A stretch of DNA of 64,000 nt from Prorocentrum cordatum (taxonomy: Eukaryota > Sar > Dinophyceae > Prorocentrales > Prorocentraceae). How positions within the stretch are numbered: the stretch's first letter is position 1; each line of letters starts with the position of its first letter. The notes below the pieces were generated by a model that saw nothing but the letters and a program-made list of their open reading frames with translations, was not told where the DNA came from and ran no database searches. The stretch spans positions 129,001-193,000 of the forward strand of contig CAUYUJ010016714.1 of the NCBI GenBank assembly GCA_963575745.1, in the 5' to 3' direction. A program made the translations under genes and the position numbers. Positions 21,856 to 33,078 of the stretch are shown piece after piece.

Positions 21856-22315
21856 GCACGCTGTTTTGGGGTCCGTGCTGGCTGCCACGAGAGAGAGAGA
21901 GAGACATAATAATTCAACAACAAATAACGACAGACATAGAGATAGAGAGAGATAGAGAGAGAGAGAGAAATAACGAGATATGAAGAGAAATAGAGGGAGA
22001 GAGGAGGACCAGGGCTAGGACGACGAGCAGGAGGAGAAGGTAACAAGAGAGGGGGTGGACGCGGTGGTGGAGGACGAGGAGGCGGATGAGGAGGGTGAGG
22101 AGCAGAGCGATGAGGGCGAGCAGGAAGCTGATAATGGGAACAGGGACAATGTGAACGAGAACAGGGCGGATGAGGAAAGCCAGAGCTTCTTGGATTAAAA
22201 TCCCAAGTGGACTGCGGGGGACAGACGCGCCAGCCTGAGTTCTCCAGAGTCTCCGCAAAACTCGATCCTCCTCCATGCACATAGCAGTATCGGACGAACA
22301 AGGGGCGGAGAGCAA
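21856..22315. repeat. GA-rich tract and spacer
   Basis: GAGA microsatellite 21891-21985, then a purine-rich irregular stretch. No gene. Confidence 0.6.
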
Positions 22316-22500
22316 ATGAACGGAGAGCAAGTGAAGGGTCTGCGAATCAGCTCACGCGGCTGGCTGCTCCAGAAACCGCAGGAGACGCGAATGTATCGAG
22401 GAACGCGGCTCGCGGCGGGGCCGAAACCATCTGCAAGCAGCAGATGTTGTACCCACCCCTGTCCCGCTCCCCCCCTTTCTTCCCGCCTGGCAGGGGCGCC
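22316..22500. mobile_element. Diverged family C-like element
   Basis: The core shares AATCAGCTCACG, GAATGTATCGAGGAA, GGGCCGAAACCATCTGCA and AGATGTTGTACCC with the two intact C elements. The ends are too diverged to define a TIR or target duplication. Confidence 0.5.
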
Positions 22501-23095
22501 CCCCCGCGTTCGCGGCCTCCTCCGCTCCAGCTCGGTGCCCACGACTACCCGCAGGCTGAGGAATGCCTCGCGAAAGCAGAACGGGGGGCGCGCTGGGGGG
22601 GGGGAGGCCCCCAGAGAGGCGCACGAGGGCCCCTGCTCCCACCAGGCTCTCGGTCGGGCCAGGGAGTTCGCAGGGGGTGCTCTCGGGGCACGAATGCTGT
22701 CGAATGCCCACGTTCGATTTGGACTGCGCGTGTGGCTTTGCACGAACAGACTGGCACTGCTTCGTCTGCTTGGGCCCCTCTCCGTCGTCATGCCTGTGGC
22801 GCGGCCCTGTCAAGGAAGGGATTGCATGACACGCGAGGTTGTTCTCCGTTTCCTCTTTTTCCTCCTCATCCTCCATCCTCGTCGCCGTATTCCTTTCGTG
22901 CCCTTCGTCCGCGTCTTCCCCCTTATCCTCCCCGTCTGCCTCCTGCGAGCTCCCTTTTCCTCGTCATTCCCTTGTCCCTTTTCCCCTTCTCCTTCTCTTT
23001 AACTTCCCCCCTCTCCTGCGAAGGCCAGCATGGCCTGCGCGCCCGCTCGCCCCCGCTGGCCGCCCCCGCGAAAACCAGGGACCGGTAGCCGTAGG
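22501..23095. other. No gene recognised
   Basis: GC-rich then CT-rich (22850-23010). No recognised product. Confidence 0.35.
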
Positions 23096-23111
23096 CGAAC
23101 GGCGCCCCTGC

Positions 23112-24008
23112 TCAGCTGGGTTGCGCTTCGGCCCGGGCGGCGCGCGCCGCCTGCGCCAGCTGCTGGCCCAGTGCGCTGCGCAGCTGGCGGGCGGTGGCGG
23201 TGCGAAGCACAGCGCTCAGCTGAGCGCCCCAGCGCTGCGCCGAGGCGCCGTCGCCACCGACGCGGCGCGTTCCTCGCCCTCGTGCTCTGCGAGGTCGCGC
23301 GCCAGCTCCCCGAGGAGGTGCAGCGTCGCCTGGCCGCGCCGCCCTCCTGTCTCCGGGACGAAGTGGCAGCTCCGACCACGGGCAGTGGCCCTCTGGGTAG
23401 CGGCGCCGCTTTTGTCCGCTTCGTCGGCCGCAGTGACGGCGCCGCCGCGCCTGGCCGCCGCGGCCAGCCGCTCCTCGTCCCTGGGCACGGCGCACCGGAG
23501 CGTGACGTCCAGGCTCAGGCGTGGGCGCCCCGCCCACTGTGCCTCGATGTCGAGGCCCCCTTCTTCGCGGCGGGCGGCCCAGGCGCCGCAGGGCCCGAGA
23601 TTTTCGAAGCTCGCGCCGCTGTTGTCGCAGCCAGCGAAGCGCTGGGCCCAGCGGCCCCACGCAAGGACGTGGACCTGGCGGGCCGCGTGGAAGCCGCACT
23701 CGGCGCAAATGCGCTCCCACGCGCCCTCCGCGGCCTTGCTGCGGGCCATGACGCCCCCGCCGCAGGGGCATCGCAAGGTGCGGTGCCCCTGCCTGCAGAG
23801 CGGCCCCCCGCAGAGCTGGCCAGCGCGACGGCTGGCGCGCGCGCGCGGTTCGCGCAGGTGGCCTCCGGCGGCGCCGGGCCCCGGCCGAAGAGCGCGCGCG
23901 CGCCGCGCTGCAGTAGTCGGCGTCGCTCAGGCGCTGCCCCGCGGCTCCGGGCGTCGCCGGCCGCCAGCGCGGTGGTTCCTCGCTTGCGCAAGTGCTCCGC
24001 GGGGCCAA
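23112..24008 (-). pseudogene. 3' end of a dinoflagellate-type LINE, frameshifted
   Basis: Read on the minus strand, pieces in successive frames line up with the end of a dinoflagellate LINE polyprotein as I know it. In order: QRLSDADYCSAARAR near 23930, a Cys-rich segment (LCGGPLCRQGHRTLRCPCGG) around 23750-23815, a stretch with ERICAECGFHAARQVHVLAW, then LDVTLRCAVPRDE with FVPETGGRRG, and finally WGAQLSAVLRTATARQL before the stop at 23112. At least three frame changes (about 23900, 23820 and 23240) show it is dead or mis-assembled. The Cys/His cluster is likely the zinc-binding part, and the segment after it resembles the nuclease-like tail of such LINEs. The family is recalled by pattern only. 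The reverse transcriptase is not seen upstream. Confidence 0.5.
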
Positions 24009-24430
24009 AAGTCCCCCTGTCCAGCCGCCACGCGTATTCGCTACTAACGCTGCTAAATTCCCCCAGGGGTCCGCTGGAGCTTACGGGGCAGCATCAAACA
24101 GGCCCTCCCGACGGAATCCTGGCCTCGGGACATCCTGCCCACCGATTGCCTCGGGGATCTTCTGACCCGAATCAACCCAGAACCGGATCAGTCTGGCCTT
24201 GCAGAACCCTGCAAGATCCTGCAAGACCATGCACCCAAACCCGGGTCAACGCGAAGGATCCTGCAAAATCCTGCAGGACCCTGCGCCCAAGCCCGGGTCA
24301 ATGCGACCCTGCCCCCTGCAGGGTCCCGCAAGATCGGGCGCTCTGGCTAACCCCCGTTTGCATCGACCCCCGTCTCAAGGCTCCCGATTGCCTCGCCCAC
24401 CTGTCGCGCTGGCTTTTCCCCGTCTTTTAG
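24009..24430 (+). other. Spacer with a short duplicated CCTGCAAGATCCTGCAA block
   Basis: CCTGCAAGATCCTGCAAGAC and CCCAAACCCGGGTCAA repeat with a ~57-bp offset (24205-24325). No gene recognised. Confidence 0.45.
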
Positions 24431-24867
24431 GGGTTTGATTGGCGCCTGTGCAATTCCCGTCTCGCACCCATTGGCAGCCGTTTTCCTGCCCGAGGCTTCG
24501 CGCCCCAAGTATTAACCGCGCGAACTGCTATGCGCGCCCCAGTCCGAGACGGACTCGCTGCCAACCTCCACCAGTTCACGCCCCGACCCCATATGCTGTC
24601 CCTGCGTCGGCCACGTGCATGGGCAGCGTGACGTAGTCGCCTGCGTGATCTTGAGCCGCGATTACACTGTGCTCGCGAGTTCTTCTCGCGGCTCCCTCGG
24701 CAGCGCTGCGACGGCGGCCGCTTTTCAATGCTTGCGTCTGTTTGGTGGAAGGCGCGCGCGTACATTCTGCGGTCCAACTCTGTCATGCGCCCCCGAATGC
24801 GCGGTGACCGCCGCAATCTCCGCGTCGGATTCCCGTCTGATCTTGGAATGGCCACACTGTCTCGTGG

Positions 24868-26745
24868 GCTACCCAACCCAATCCGGGGTCACATGCGCAG
24901 GCGCCGCCCCCATGCCCAAGGGCATCTCAGTGGCCATTTCTGGCGCGCGATTGCTTGACATTGGATGCGCTGTTACATTTCCCTTGCCAATTTCTGATTC
25001 GCTCTGCTTTGCGACGTTCATTTCGTGCAAAGTGGACCGGGGCGCTCCCCGGCAACGGCGCAACATCCTTGGTCCATCTCCCGCTTGGGCTGCCCGAGGT
25101 TATGTTTCCCCAGTTGATTGCTTGCTTGTCCGACTTCGTGGGCCTCCTGGGCGCGGGCGGTCGCGATGTGACCCTTTGCGGCCGCGCTTGCAGCACTCGC
25201 GCTCGCTCGCGGGCGCGTGGCCCATGCCGCCGGGTTTACCGTCTGGTCGGCCCTATTGCTTGCCAGTTCCAATGAAATTGCGGTAGCTGCCATTGTTGCA
25301 TCCCTTCTGCCAGCCTGGATGCTTTTTTTTCCATTGCTGATGTTCTTGCCTGACTCTGCAACCTCGCGCCATGTGACCCAGTATTTCCGCTCTGATAGCA
25401 TGTTACGTTCCGTTCGCCTCCGCTTGCATGCACTGCACGCACATCGCCTTCGCCCCAACCTCGGTCGCAATTCGAACCCAAGATGCCCTCTTCACCAATG
25501 GGCCACCAGCTGCCTTCCTGAAAATATGTTCCACAATCAATCCCCGCCTGAAGCCCAGATTCATGGCATTCTTCATCGCTTTCCTTCTCGTTCGCGTCCA
25601 GCTGTTTTGCTTCCGAGCCCGATCCCCGCGTTGCTAATGCCGCTTCTGGCATGACTCGTTTGCGAAGGCAGCGAGTGATCTGAAACAGCCCTGCTGCCAG
25701 TCATCGAGCCGCTCCCTGGCGTGGGCCATTAAGACTCTCAGCGCTGCCAGTTTGAAGCGCACAGGCTGATATTTCAAATTTGCCTCATTATTCGAGCTTC
25801 TCTACTAAGGCGCTTCCCAGCTCGAACTGAACAACTGAACTGGTGTGTCACTGATCCACTTGTGTGTGTCGGGGCTCATGGCTCAACTCATCTTGGACGA
25901 TAAGCCCCCCCCCGTTACTGCAGGGTACAACGTGTAGGCCTTCATGCATGAAATTAATCCTTCGCTTTTCTTGAGGCCGCGCAACCATGCCCGTGCGTCA
26001 TTTGTTTTAAAACATCGATTCGGATTACTGTCGGTTTTCATCTAGTCTGTGGATCTCATACTCGTCCAGAACACATGCGTCGCCCAATTAATGTTGATCC
26101 TTTTCTTCTCTGGCGATGCCTTGTTGTACTCCGGCGCCTTCATCCTTCCACTCCGCGTTCTTAGTCTATTACCCTCTTCGCCCGGATGTGGTACAGCCTA
26201 GCCCATTGTTTCCAACAGTGAGTTCGATAATTTGAGAACCTCACGGTTACCGTGGTTGACTTGTGTCGGGGCGGGAATCAATCGGTCGTTCACTCTCGAA
26301 CTGTCGAACGGTCTCCGCTGAGGACTTTTTGCGATTGACTCGCGTTTGATTCGCTTAACGGCCTTTGATGCGCTATGCCTCTACCAGATCTCACGTTTTC
26401 TGTCATCGGGGCGAGGATCGCATTTGTGCTTGTATTTCCCTGGGCCTCTCGTTCCAACTCGGACACTTGCGCTTTCAATTACGTATTTTCTTTCACGAGT
26501 CATGATGACCAGTAATGGTGCGTTAGACGTTCAAAATCTCCCCATGAAAGCCATCACGTGGTCGCCGGGCAAGTCTTGGTTATCCAGGCGATGTTGCTCT
26601 TCAGGGTCGTTCGTGGCCGCGTCAAGGGCTCGCCTGCAGACCAGCTTTGCCGGAATCATTATTTCCTTGATGGTACGCGGTGGGATTGTTAAGTCCATTT
26701 GGTCGCTTGGTAGGTATTGCTATGCCCGCTCTCGTCACACATGAA
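24868..26745 (-). pseudogene. Degenerate gag-like retroelement remnant with a CCHC zinc knuckle
   Basis: This stretch has lower GC and fewer simple repeats than its surroundings. Minus-strand fragments look protein-derived but are cut by stops and frame changes: LTIPPRTIKEIMIPAKLVC near 26680, VSELEREAQGNTSTNA near 26450, VRFKLAALRVLMAHARERL near 25720. At 25357-25400 the sequence reads as a retroviral-type zinc knuckle, CYQSGNTGHMARGC once one extra base is skipped; the second Cys is Ser. About 440 bases further on, GAAPAHVTPDWV could be a decayed aspartic protease motif, but that is weak. A copia-like gag/protease relic is my best reading. Integrase and reverse transcriptase are not seen, and no LTRs were found. 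Confidence 0.4.
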
Positions 26746-27070
26746 ATCCAACAGAACTATGACAGTAGACATGGAGCTATGGTTTGCAGTAAACAGCGGG
26801 TGCCAAGTACAAAGATGTGTCAAGACGCCTGACGGCGATTACAATTACTTAAGCCGAATTTCACTAACACGTTCAAAACACCTCCTCCTCCTCCTCCTCC
26901 TCCTCCTCCTCCTCTTCCTCATCTTCCCCCCTTTCCTCCTCCTTCTCCTCCTCCTCCTCCTTCTCCTCCTCCTCCTCCTCCTCCCCCTCTTCCTCTTCTC
27001 TCTCCTCATCCGCCTCCTCATCCGTCTCCTGCTCGTCCTCCTCCACATCCTCTTCCCTCCTTCCCCCCGA
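26746..27070 (+). repeat. CCT triplet array
   Basis: (CCT)n with CTT and CCC interruptions, 26879-27062. No gene. Confidence 0.9.
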
Positions 27071-27336
27071 GCGGAATCCTCTGAGCGCGCGCGGGCGCCA
27101 GTCGGCGCCGAGAGGCCGCGGGCGCCGCGCGACTTCAAGACGGGGGCCCCGCCTCGATGCCTTCGCCCGGGTCCTCCAGCTTGAGCTCGCCTGTCCCCAC
27201 CCGTGAAGCCATCGCGATGCCAGGACGAGAGGTCGGATGCCCACCGCCGCTGGCACAGGCGGAAGAGCACGCGAGCGAGTGGCGACCAAGCAGCAGTCGA
27301 CTCGACGGCGGAGGCCCGACCGAATGAAGGCAGAGG
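27071..27336. other. GC-rich spacer between arrays of opposite polarity
   Basis: 265 bases separate a CCT array from a GGA array. No gene recognised. Confidence 0.4.
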
Positions 27337-27730
27337 GCGAGGAGGAGGAGGAGGAGGAGGAGGAGGGGGAGGAGGAGGGGGAGGAGGAGGAGGAGGAGGA
27401 GGAGGAGGAGGAGGAGGAGGAGAGGAGGAGGAGGAGGGGGAGGAGGAGGGGAGGGGCAGGAGGAGAAGGAGAAAAAGGAGGAGGAGGAGGAGGAGGAGGA
27501 GGAGGAGGGGAGGAGGAGGAGGAGGAGGAGGAGGAGGAGGAGGAGGAGGAGAGGAGGGAGGAGAAGGGGGAGGGGGAGGAGGGGGAGGGGAGGAGGAGGA
27601 GGGAGGAGGAGGAGGAGGAGGAGGGAGGAGGAGGAGGAGGAGGAGGGGAGGGAGGAGGAGGAAGGGGAGGAAGGGAGGAGGAGGAGGAGGAGGAGGAGGA
27701 GGAGGAGGAGGAGGAGGAGGAGGAGGAGCA
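27337..27730 (+). repeat. GGA triplet array, ~390 bp
   Basis: The longest purine array of the window, (GGA)n with GGG and GAA interruptions. Together with the CCT array at 26879-27062 it forms an inverted pair of triplet tracts. Confidence 0.9.
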
Positions 27731-28317
27731 GCAGTCGATCCGATAGCAGAAGGGTGCAATGAGAGCCTGACCCCTCCGAAAGACTGGAGCAGCCAGCGAG
27801 GCTCCTCCAAATGTTCGGGGCCTGCGCCTCCCGTGGGCACAGCGCGGTACGCTCTGCACAGCGACACGTCGGCTTGAGGCCGAGCAGACGGCGCAAGCGC
27901 CTGAGCACTAGGAGAAGCTGGTACTAATCAGAACCCCCCCCTGAGTCCACCCCCCAGGAGGAGGAGGAGGAGGAGGAGGAGGAGGAGGAGGAGGATGAGG
28001 AGGAGGAGGTGGAGGAGGACCTCCCCGTCCTCCCTTCTCCCCCGTCCTATCTATGGTAGTGATGGTGGAACATTGGCCCACCGCACGAGAAACGCCGACC
28101 GAGGGACGACGGGCCTTGGCCAGCATCGAATCGGAAATGCATCGCATCGACTCGGAACGCATGCGGGACCGGGCTGCACCGGCGCGGAGCGGAATCGCAT
28201 CGGATCGGACGCGCCAGCATGCACAACCACGCAACGCGAGCGTCGGGCCGCATCGGATCGTCGGAGCAGCGGGAGCGAACCAGAACGTGCCAGCCGGAGT
28301 CGACGTCAAGCTGGATC
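27731..28317. other. Spacer with short GGA tract
   Basis: GGA run at 27957-28012. The rest contains many GCATCGGATCGGA-like words. No gene. Confidence 0.45.
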
Positions 28318-28510
28318 GAGGGGGAGGGGGAGGGGGAGGGGGAGGGGAGAGGAGGAGGAGAGGAGGAGGAGGAGGAGGAGGAGGAGGAGGAGGAGGAGGA
28401 GGAGGAGGAGGAGAAGGAGTAGGAGGAGGAAGAGTAGCAGGAGGAGGAGGAGTGGAAGGAGGAAGAGTAGCAGGAGGAGGAGGAGGAGGAGGAGGAGCAG
28501 CAGCAGCAGC
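28318..28510 (+). repeat. GGA array ending in AGC repeats
   Basis: Starts as GGGGGA hexamers, becomes (GGA)n with GTA interruptions, and ends (GCA)n at 28496-28513. Confidence 0.9.
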
Positions 28511-29571
28511 AGCAAATGGATCGATCGGGTCGAAGCCAACCCCGGGCACGTCGTGCTGCCACAAGGGAGACCGAACAAGAGATGGATGGGGCCGCTCTGG
28601 TCGCGGCGAGCCTCGGCCACGGACTCGCGCACCAACCGAGGTCCTCCAAAAGCAAGGCCCGAGGGCCGGATCCCATCCTGAGGCAAAAATAGTCCGTACA
28701 CGCCGGCCGTCTTCGAAACGTGACTTCCGCCTCCGCGCGCCGCGCACATCCCTCTCAACAGAAGTTGCAAGCGCGTCGCGGATGGAGGACGGCTCCTCGT
28801 CAAGGTGTTGCCCTCGCCTCCGCGCGCCGCGCGCACGCGTCGCAAGAACCTGCAGGAGGTCCACGGGTGGAGGGCGGCTCCTTTTTGAAACTGTGGCTTC
28901 CCGCCCCAGCGCCGCGCATATCCTCTCTAAGACTTCACATCCGCTTCAAAGGTTATCGTGTAAACGTCCTAGAAGTCATACATTTTGGCAGGGCGTCGGA
29001 CTGTCCGGGCGCAGCTGTTCTGCTGATCCGTGGCGTTGCAGTCCCAGGAGCGGCGTTCCGGCACGATTCAGGATCGTCAGGGCGCAAGAGGAACGGTGAT
29101 TCGCGGCGTTGGAATCGTGGCGCAGTTGGGCATTTTCAAACGGCTACTTTCCAACGGAGAACTTCCTTCAGTGACAATGAATCCTTGTCGGCGACTGTGA
29201 AAAGGGAACCAGAAGGGTGGATCGATTGCCGCATCGTTCATGGGTCGTGGGGAACACTGGTCTTCCTCCTTCTTTTCAAACGTCCACGGCCCTTACAGCA
29301 GCGTCCCCCCTCCCTTCCTCCCAATCCCTCGCAAAGCCCGCTTCCTCCCTCCCTTCGTATGACTCCATCTTTCTTATCTCTCCTCCTCCTCCTCTTCCTC
29401 CTTCTCCTCATTCTCTTCCTCCTTGACCCCATCCCTCATCCTCCTTCAGCATCCTGATCCTCATCATCTTATACACCACCACCATCACTACCACCAGGGA
29501 TAAAGCATGTCGTTATGAAGGTTGCGGCCCTGATGCGCTACGGCAGAACCTTCTCTCACACATCTCCCTCC
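28511..29571. other. No gene recognised
   Basis: Weak internal duplication: CCTCCGCGCGCCGCGC occurs at 28731 and 28816, and GGAGGACGGCTCC with GGAGGGCGGCTCC. CT-rich from 29300. No protein recognised. Confidence 0.35.
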
Positions 29572-29712
29572 TTCTCGGATCGGCGCTGGACCGCCCTCCC
29601 TGGCGCGCGGAGCGCGCCAGGGGCGGCTAACATCCGCTACTCCTCCTCGTCCTCCTCCTCGTCCTCCTCCTCCTCGTCCTCCTCCTCGTCCTCCTCCTCG
29701 TCCTCCTCGAAC
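29572..29712 (+). repeat. Family G fragment followed by TCC/TCG array
   Basis: CTCGGATCGGCGCTGGACC and TCCCTGGCGCGCGGAGCGCG (29575-29625) match the core of family G elements, without the right arm. A (TCC/TCG)n array at 29640-29708 follows. Confidence 0.6.
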
Positions 29713-29906
29713 TGCTCCCGCTCCTCCTCCCTCCCGGGCGCGCTCTGGCTCGAGATGGTCGTCGTGCCGGGTCGTGGGCGGCAGCGGGGGGAAAGCGACG
29801 AGGGAGGGCGCCCGTGCCCGGGGGGACCGGCGCGGGCTGGGCCGGCGTCGGCAGGGCCCGCGGGCCCGGACATGCGACGTTTCCTGGACTTCTCAAGGCG
29901 CCGTCC
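29713..29906. other. Spacer
   Basis: GC-rich; no gene seen. Confidence 0.35.
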
Positions 29907-30072
29907 TCGGAAGGGGCCCTGGGGCACACAAGTGAAGACACACGAATACAAGGATGCCCCAGATCTTCCCAGATTTCCTGGGTTTCTGCCTTCCCCACCA
30001 CTTCCCATCTGTTCCCATATTTTCTGGGGAGTCGACGATGAATTGTGTCTGTGTGTTTCTTTCCCTCCTGAA
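29907..30072 (+). repeat. Dispersed repeat family L, copy 3
   Basis: GGGGCCCTGGGGCACACA, TTTCCTGGGTTTCTGCCTTCC, GAGTCGACGATGAATTGTGT and CTTTCCCTCCTGA in the same order as the copies at 4690 and 5139, 25 kb away. Confidence 0.65.
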
Positions 30073-30205
30073 AGTCCTCGGACGTCCCGACCCGCTCCCT
30101 GGAAACAGCTTCTCCTCATCCCGAGTCGCTGTTTGAAGGTCCCCAGGCCCCGTGAGGATCCCCAGGGGCCGGAGACGGCAAGACACCTCCCACCGTTTGA
30201 CGGCG
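30073..30205 (+). repeat. Dispersed repeat family M, copy 2
   Basis: CCCGAGTCGCTGTTTGAAGG, CCCCAGGCCCCGTGAGGA and AGACACCTCCCACCG correspond in order to the copies near 430-540, 32757 and 34420. Confidence 0.5.
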
Positions 30206-30361
30206 TTTCTTTATGTTCGGCGATGACGGGCGTCATGGGGGGGGGGGGAGGGCGGGGGGGGTATGACGTGACGCCCCCCCCCGCCGTGTGGCTCTGGCAC
30301 CACAGCCGCGCCCGCGCGCACGACGCGACGAGCGACGAGCGACGAGCGACGACGATGACGC
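30206..30361. other. Spacer with G-runs and GACGAGC repeats
   Basis: Long G-runs at 30238-30260 and (CGACGAG)n at 30325-30355. No gene. Confidence 0.4.
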
Positions 30362-30690
30362 GAGCAGCATGTAAGTGGCGATCTGGCCATTGCGCCTGTG
30401 TGCACCACAACGCTCGCGTGCACCACACCGCGCGTGTGCACCACAGCGCCTGCGTACACCGCAACAGCCGTGTGCAACGCACCGCCCGCGTATACCACAA
30501 TACTTGGGGGCACTACAGCGCCGGTGTACATACACCGCAGCAGCCATGTGCAACACAACGCCTGTGTACGCCACAGTGATTGCATGCACCGCAGCGCCCG
30601 TGCACGCCACAGCGCCTGTCTACACCACAGCATCCGCGTGCAACGCAGCGCTGGTGTACACCACGGTGCCTGCGTGCATAGGACAGGTCG
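30362..30690 (+). repeat. 18-bp minisatellite, left arm of a large inverted pair
   Basis: About 16 units of the TGCACCACAGCGCCTGCG type, spacing 18 with one 22. A lead-in AGCATGTAAGTGGCGATCTG (30366) is mirrored at about 31400-31425 next to the right arm. Confidence 0.8.
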
Positions 30691-31104
30691 AAGGAGCATG
30701 TACGTCAGGATCTGATGCGGACAACTAAACGCCACGCCAGAAAAGCTCTGAGAATCGAATGCGACGTTTTTCCCTCCTCCCTCCTCCTCCACCTCCACCT
30801 CCTCCTCCTCCTCGTCCTCGTTTTCCTCCGTCTTACCCCCTGTCGTGCGGCTTGGCGGTACAACGCACGTGCGCATCTCAGCGTGCACCGCAGAATGGTC
30901 GACTGAATCGGGCCAGTTGGTTTTCGGGCGGCTAGTTTAGCTGGAGCCTCCTGGACGCAAATGGGAGTTAGGGTGATGCGGGCGGACTCGGGGGGGCTCG
31001 TAGATTCCAGCGGCGCTTCTTTGTCCATGAGGATTTGTTTTCCATTGCTTTCTCTGGAGTCCACACGCGCTCCATTTTGTCACAAGAATTCTTTCTGAAA
31101 TTCT
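30691..31104. other. Central spacer of the inverted pair
   Basis: Includes a CCT tract (30775-30825). A minus-strand frame of 119 codons (30705-31064) is not recognisable. Confidence 0.35.
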
Positions 31105-31430
31105 ATACACAACAATGGTGTTGTGTTGCACACGGCTGATGTGGTGCACACAGGCGCCGTGGCGTACACAGGCACTGCAATGCACGCAGGCATTGTGATG
31201 TACACTGGTGCTGTGTTGCGCACGGCTGATGTGGTGTACGGAAGCGCTGTGGTGTACACAGGAGCTGCTGTGCCCGCAGGCACGGTGGCACAAACTGACG
31301 CTGTGTTGCACGCGGCTGCTGTGGTGTACATCGGCGGTGTGGTGTACACAGGCGCTGTGGTGCACGCGGGCACTGTGATGTACACAGGCGCTGTGGTGCA
31401 TATCGCCACCTACATGTTCGTGCTAGCCGT
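31105..31430 (-). repeat. 18-bp minisatellite, right arm (inverted)
   Basis: The same 18-mer as 30362-30690, read on the minus strand, followed by ATCGCCACCTACATGTTCG, the inverse of the left lead-in. The two arms could fold into a ~1-kb hairpin. Confidence 0.8.
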
Positions 31431-31604
31431 CCTCCGTCATTCCTCACCATTCCCAAACGCCGCCGGCGCGAAACGTGACGTCATCGACCCCCTCCCCCCC
31501 AGATGATTGCCGTCATCGGCCCAGACTTAAAAACAGGCTCCAACCGCGTCCGCGCGCACGACGACGATGAGCGACGAACGACGAACCACGAGCGACGACG
31601 ACGA

Positions 31605-31638
<34 letters not shown>

Positions 31639-32176
31639 CTGCGGACCAGACACCTGTGCGGATTCCTACGCGGACACCTACGCGGATCCCAATGCGCACG
31701 GCGGCACTGCCCGGAGCGCACTGGGGGGGGGAGCGTTACGTCACAGGGGGGGGGGGGAGCGGGGGCCATGACGCCCGCCATGCCCAAAGCAATAAAGAAA
31801 TGGCCTCTTTCCCTTTTTTCGGCTCGAGCCTGTCCGGGGGTGGACCAGCGCGTCCCACTACTCGCAAAGTAACTGCAGGCAAATGGCCTGGATCCGCCGC
31901 GGGGGGGATCTACGACTCATTACGTAGAGGACGGCATTTCTTTTCCTGTTTCTCCAGATTAAGTGCGAGTATGGAGAGGCCAAGAGGCACCGATACCGCT
32001 ACTCCCTGAAGCTTCCCTGAGGTGCGCTCTGACCAAGATTCCGAGGCGAAGCCGGCGGTGGCGACGAGGGCTTCCGAGGAGGCCCAGGAAGGGGAACACG
32101 AGGGAAGGGTAGAGGCATGGGTGCATCTTCCCCCTCGGAATGCAGGGCGCTCTGCGAGTGGTGGAACGCGCTCGGA
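31431..32176. other. No gene; ACG triplet patch
   Basis: (GACGA)n/(ACG)n at 31560-31640 and long G-runs near 31735 and 31750. The remainder has no recognisable gene. Confidence 0.4.
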
Positions 32177-32262
32177 GGAGGAGGAGGAGGGGGAGGAGGG
32201 GGAGGAGGAGGAGGAGGAGGAGGAGGAGGAGAAGGAGGAGGAGGAAGAGGAGGGGGGGGGGC
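32177..32262 (+). repeat. GGA triplet array
   Basis: (GGA)n with GGG and GAA units, ending in a G-run. Confidence 0.85.
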
Positions 32263-32756
32263 AGGGCTCGCCGCAAGCGGCCGCAGAGTGTGGGGGGGGG
32301 CACAGCGGAGCACGCGCTGGCATGGCGGCGGCGGCGCCCCGGCCCCCCCCTGCGGCCCTCGAAGCTGGGCAGGGACTCGGCCGGGTCGAGCTCGAGCTCC
32401 GCGTGCCCTAGCTCGTCGTCCTTCGAGAAGGTGTCCTGGCAGGACTGAGCTCGTCGGCGGCGAGCGAGGGGGGGGGAGGGGGATGGAGAGGGCCTTCTCC
32501 TCAGAAGTCGGCGGGGCTTCTCAGGAGGCCTCGCGCCTTCCGAGGAGCTTTTTCTGTGTCCCTGGGGGAGGCTCCGAAAGCTTCGCAGGAGGCCAGGGGG
32601 ACTTCCGAGCCTTCTGAGAAGGCCTTCTCCTTCTCGCTTCCCCCCCTCGCTCGCCCCCCAGAGCCGAATCGAACCCCCTGAAGTCGGATTCCGATCGGGG
32701 ACAGATCGCACCTTCGGCGCACCGTCCCGCATCGAAGCGAAACCGGATCGCCGAGC
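32263..32756. other. GC-rich spacer
   Basis: No gene. GCGAAACCGGATCGCCGAGCC at 32739 resembles the pre-insertion flank of the family A element at 32906. Confidence 0.4.
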
Positions 32757-32900
32757 CCCAGAGAGGTCTGAACCCCGTCCCTGGGACGGGCTTCTCATCC
32801 GGAGTCGTTTTTGGACGGCCCAGAGGCCCGGCAAGAGCCCCCCGAGGCCGAAAATTGCGACAAACCTCCCGCCGTCAGTTTCGGCGCATCGTCCCGCGTC
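32757..32900 (+). repeat. Dispersed repeat family M, copy 3
   Basis: GGTCTGAACCCCGTCCCTGG, CCGGAGTCGTTTTTGGACGG, CAGAGGCCCGGCAAGAGCC and AACCTCCCGCCGTC in family order. Confidence 0.5.
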
Positions 32901-32905
32901 GAAGC

Positions 32906-33073
32906 TGACTACCTACCAGACCACCCCAACCCAACCCGAAGGCCCGAATTTCGGGTTGGGGGGGGTAAGGGTTCCACACGTGGTTTTTCGATGTTCCTGG
33001 ACACCCCCCCCACTGGAAATCGAGGGTAAATCTGAGCCTTCGGGTTGGGTTGGGGTGGTTTGGTGGGTGGTGA
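32906..33073. mobile_element. TIR element, family A copy 3, 5-bp target duplication
   Basis: A 168-bp element, TGACTACCTACCAGACCACC at the left and its inverse, ending TGGTGGGTGGTGA, at the right. GAAGC is duplicated at 32901-32905 and 33074-33078. The empty site can be inferred from a related unfilled sequence at 32733-32760 (CATCGAAGCGAAACCGGATC). About 95 percent like copy 1 in the arms. Confidence 0.9.
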
Positions 33074-33078
33074 GAAGC

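Noticed and set aside
22839-24430. 400-466-codon plus-strand frames over 22.8-24.4 kb
   Set aside because: They overlap the minus-strand LINE tail, whose motifs are recognisable; the plus frames are Ala/Arg/Pro-rich shadows.
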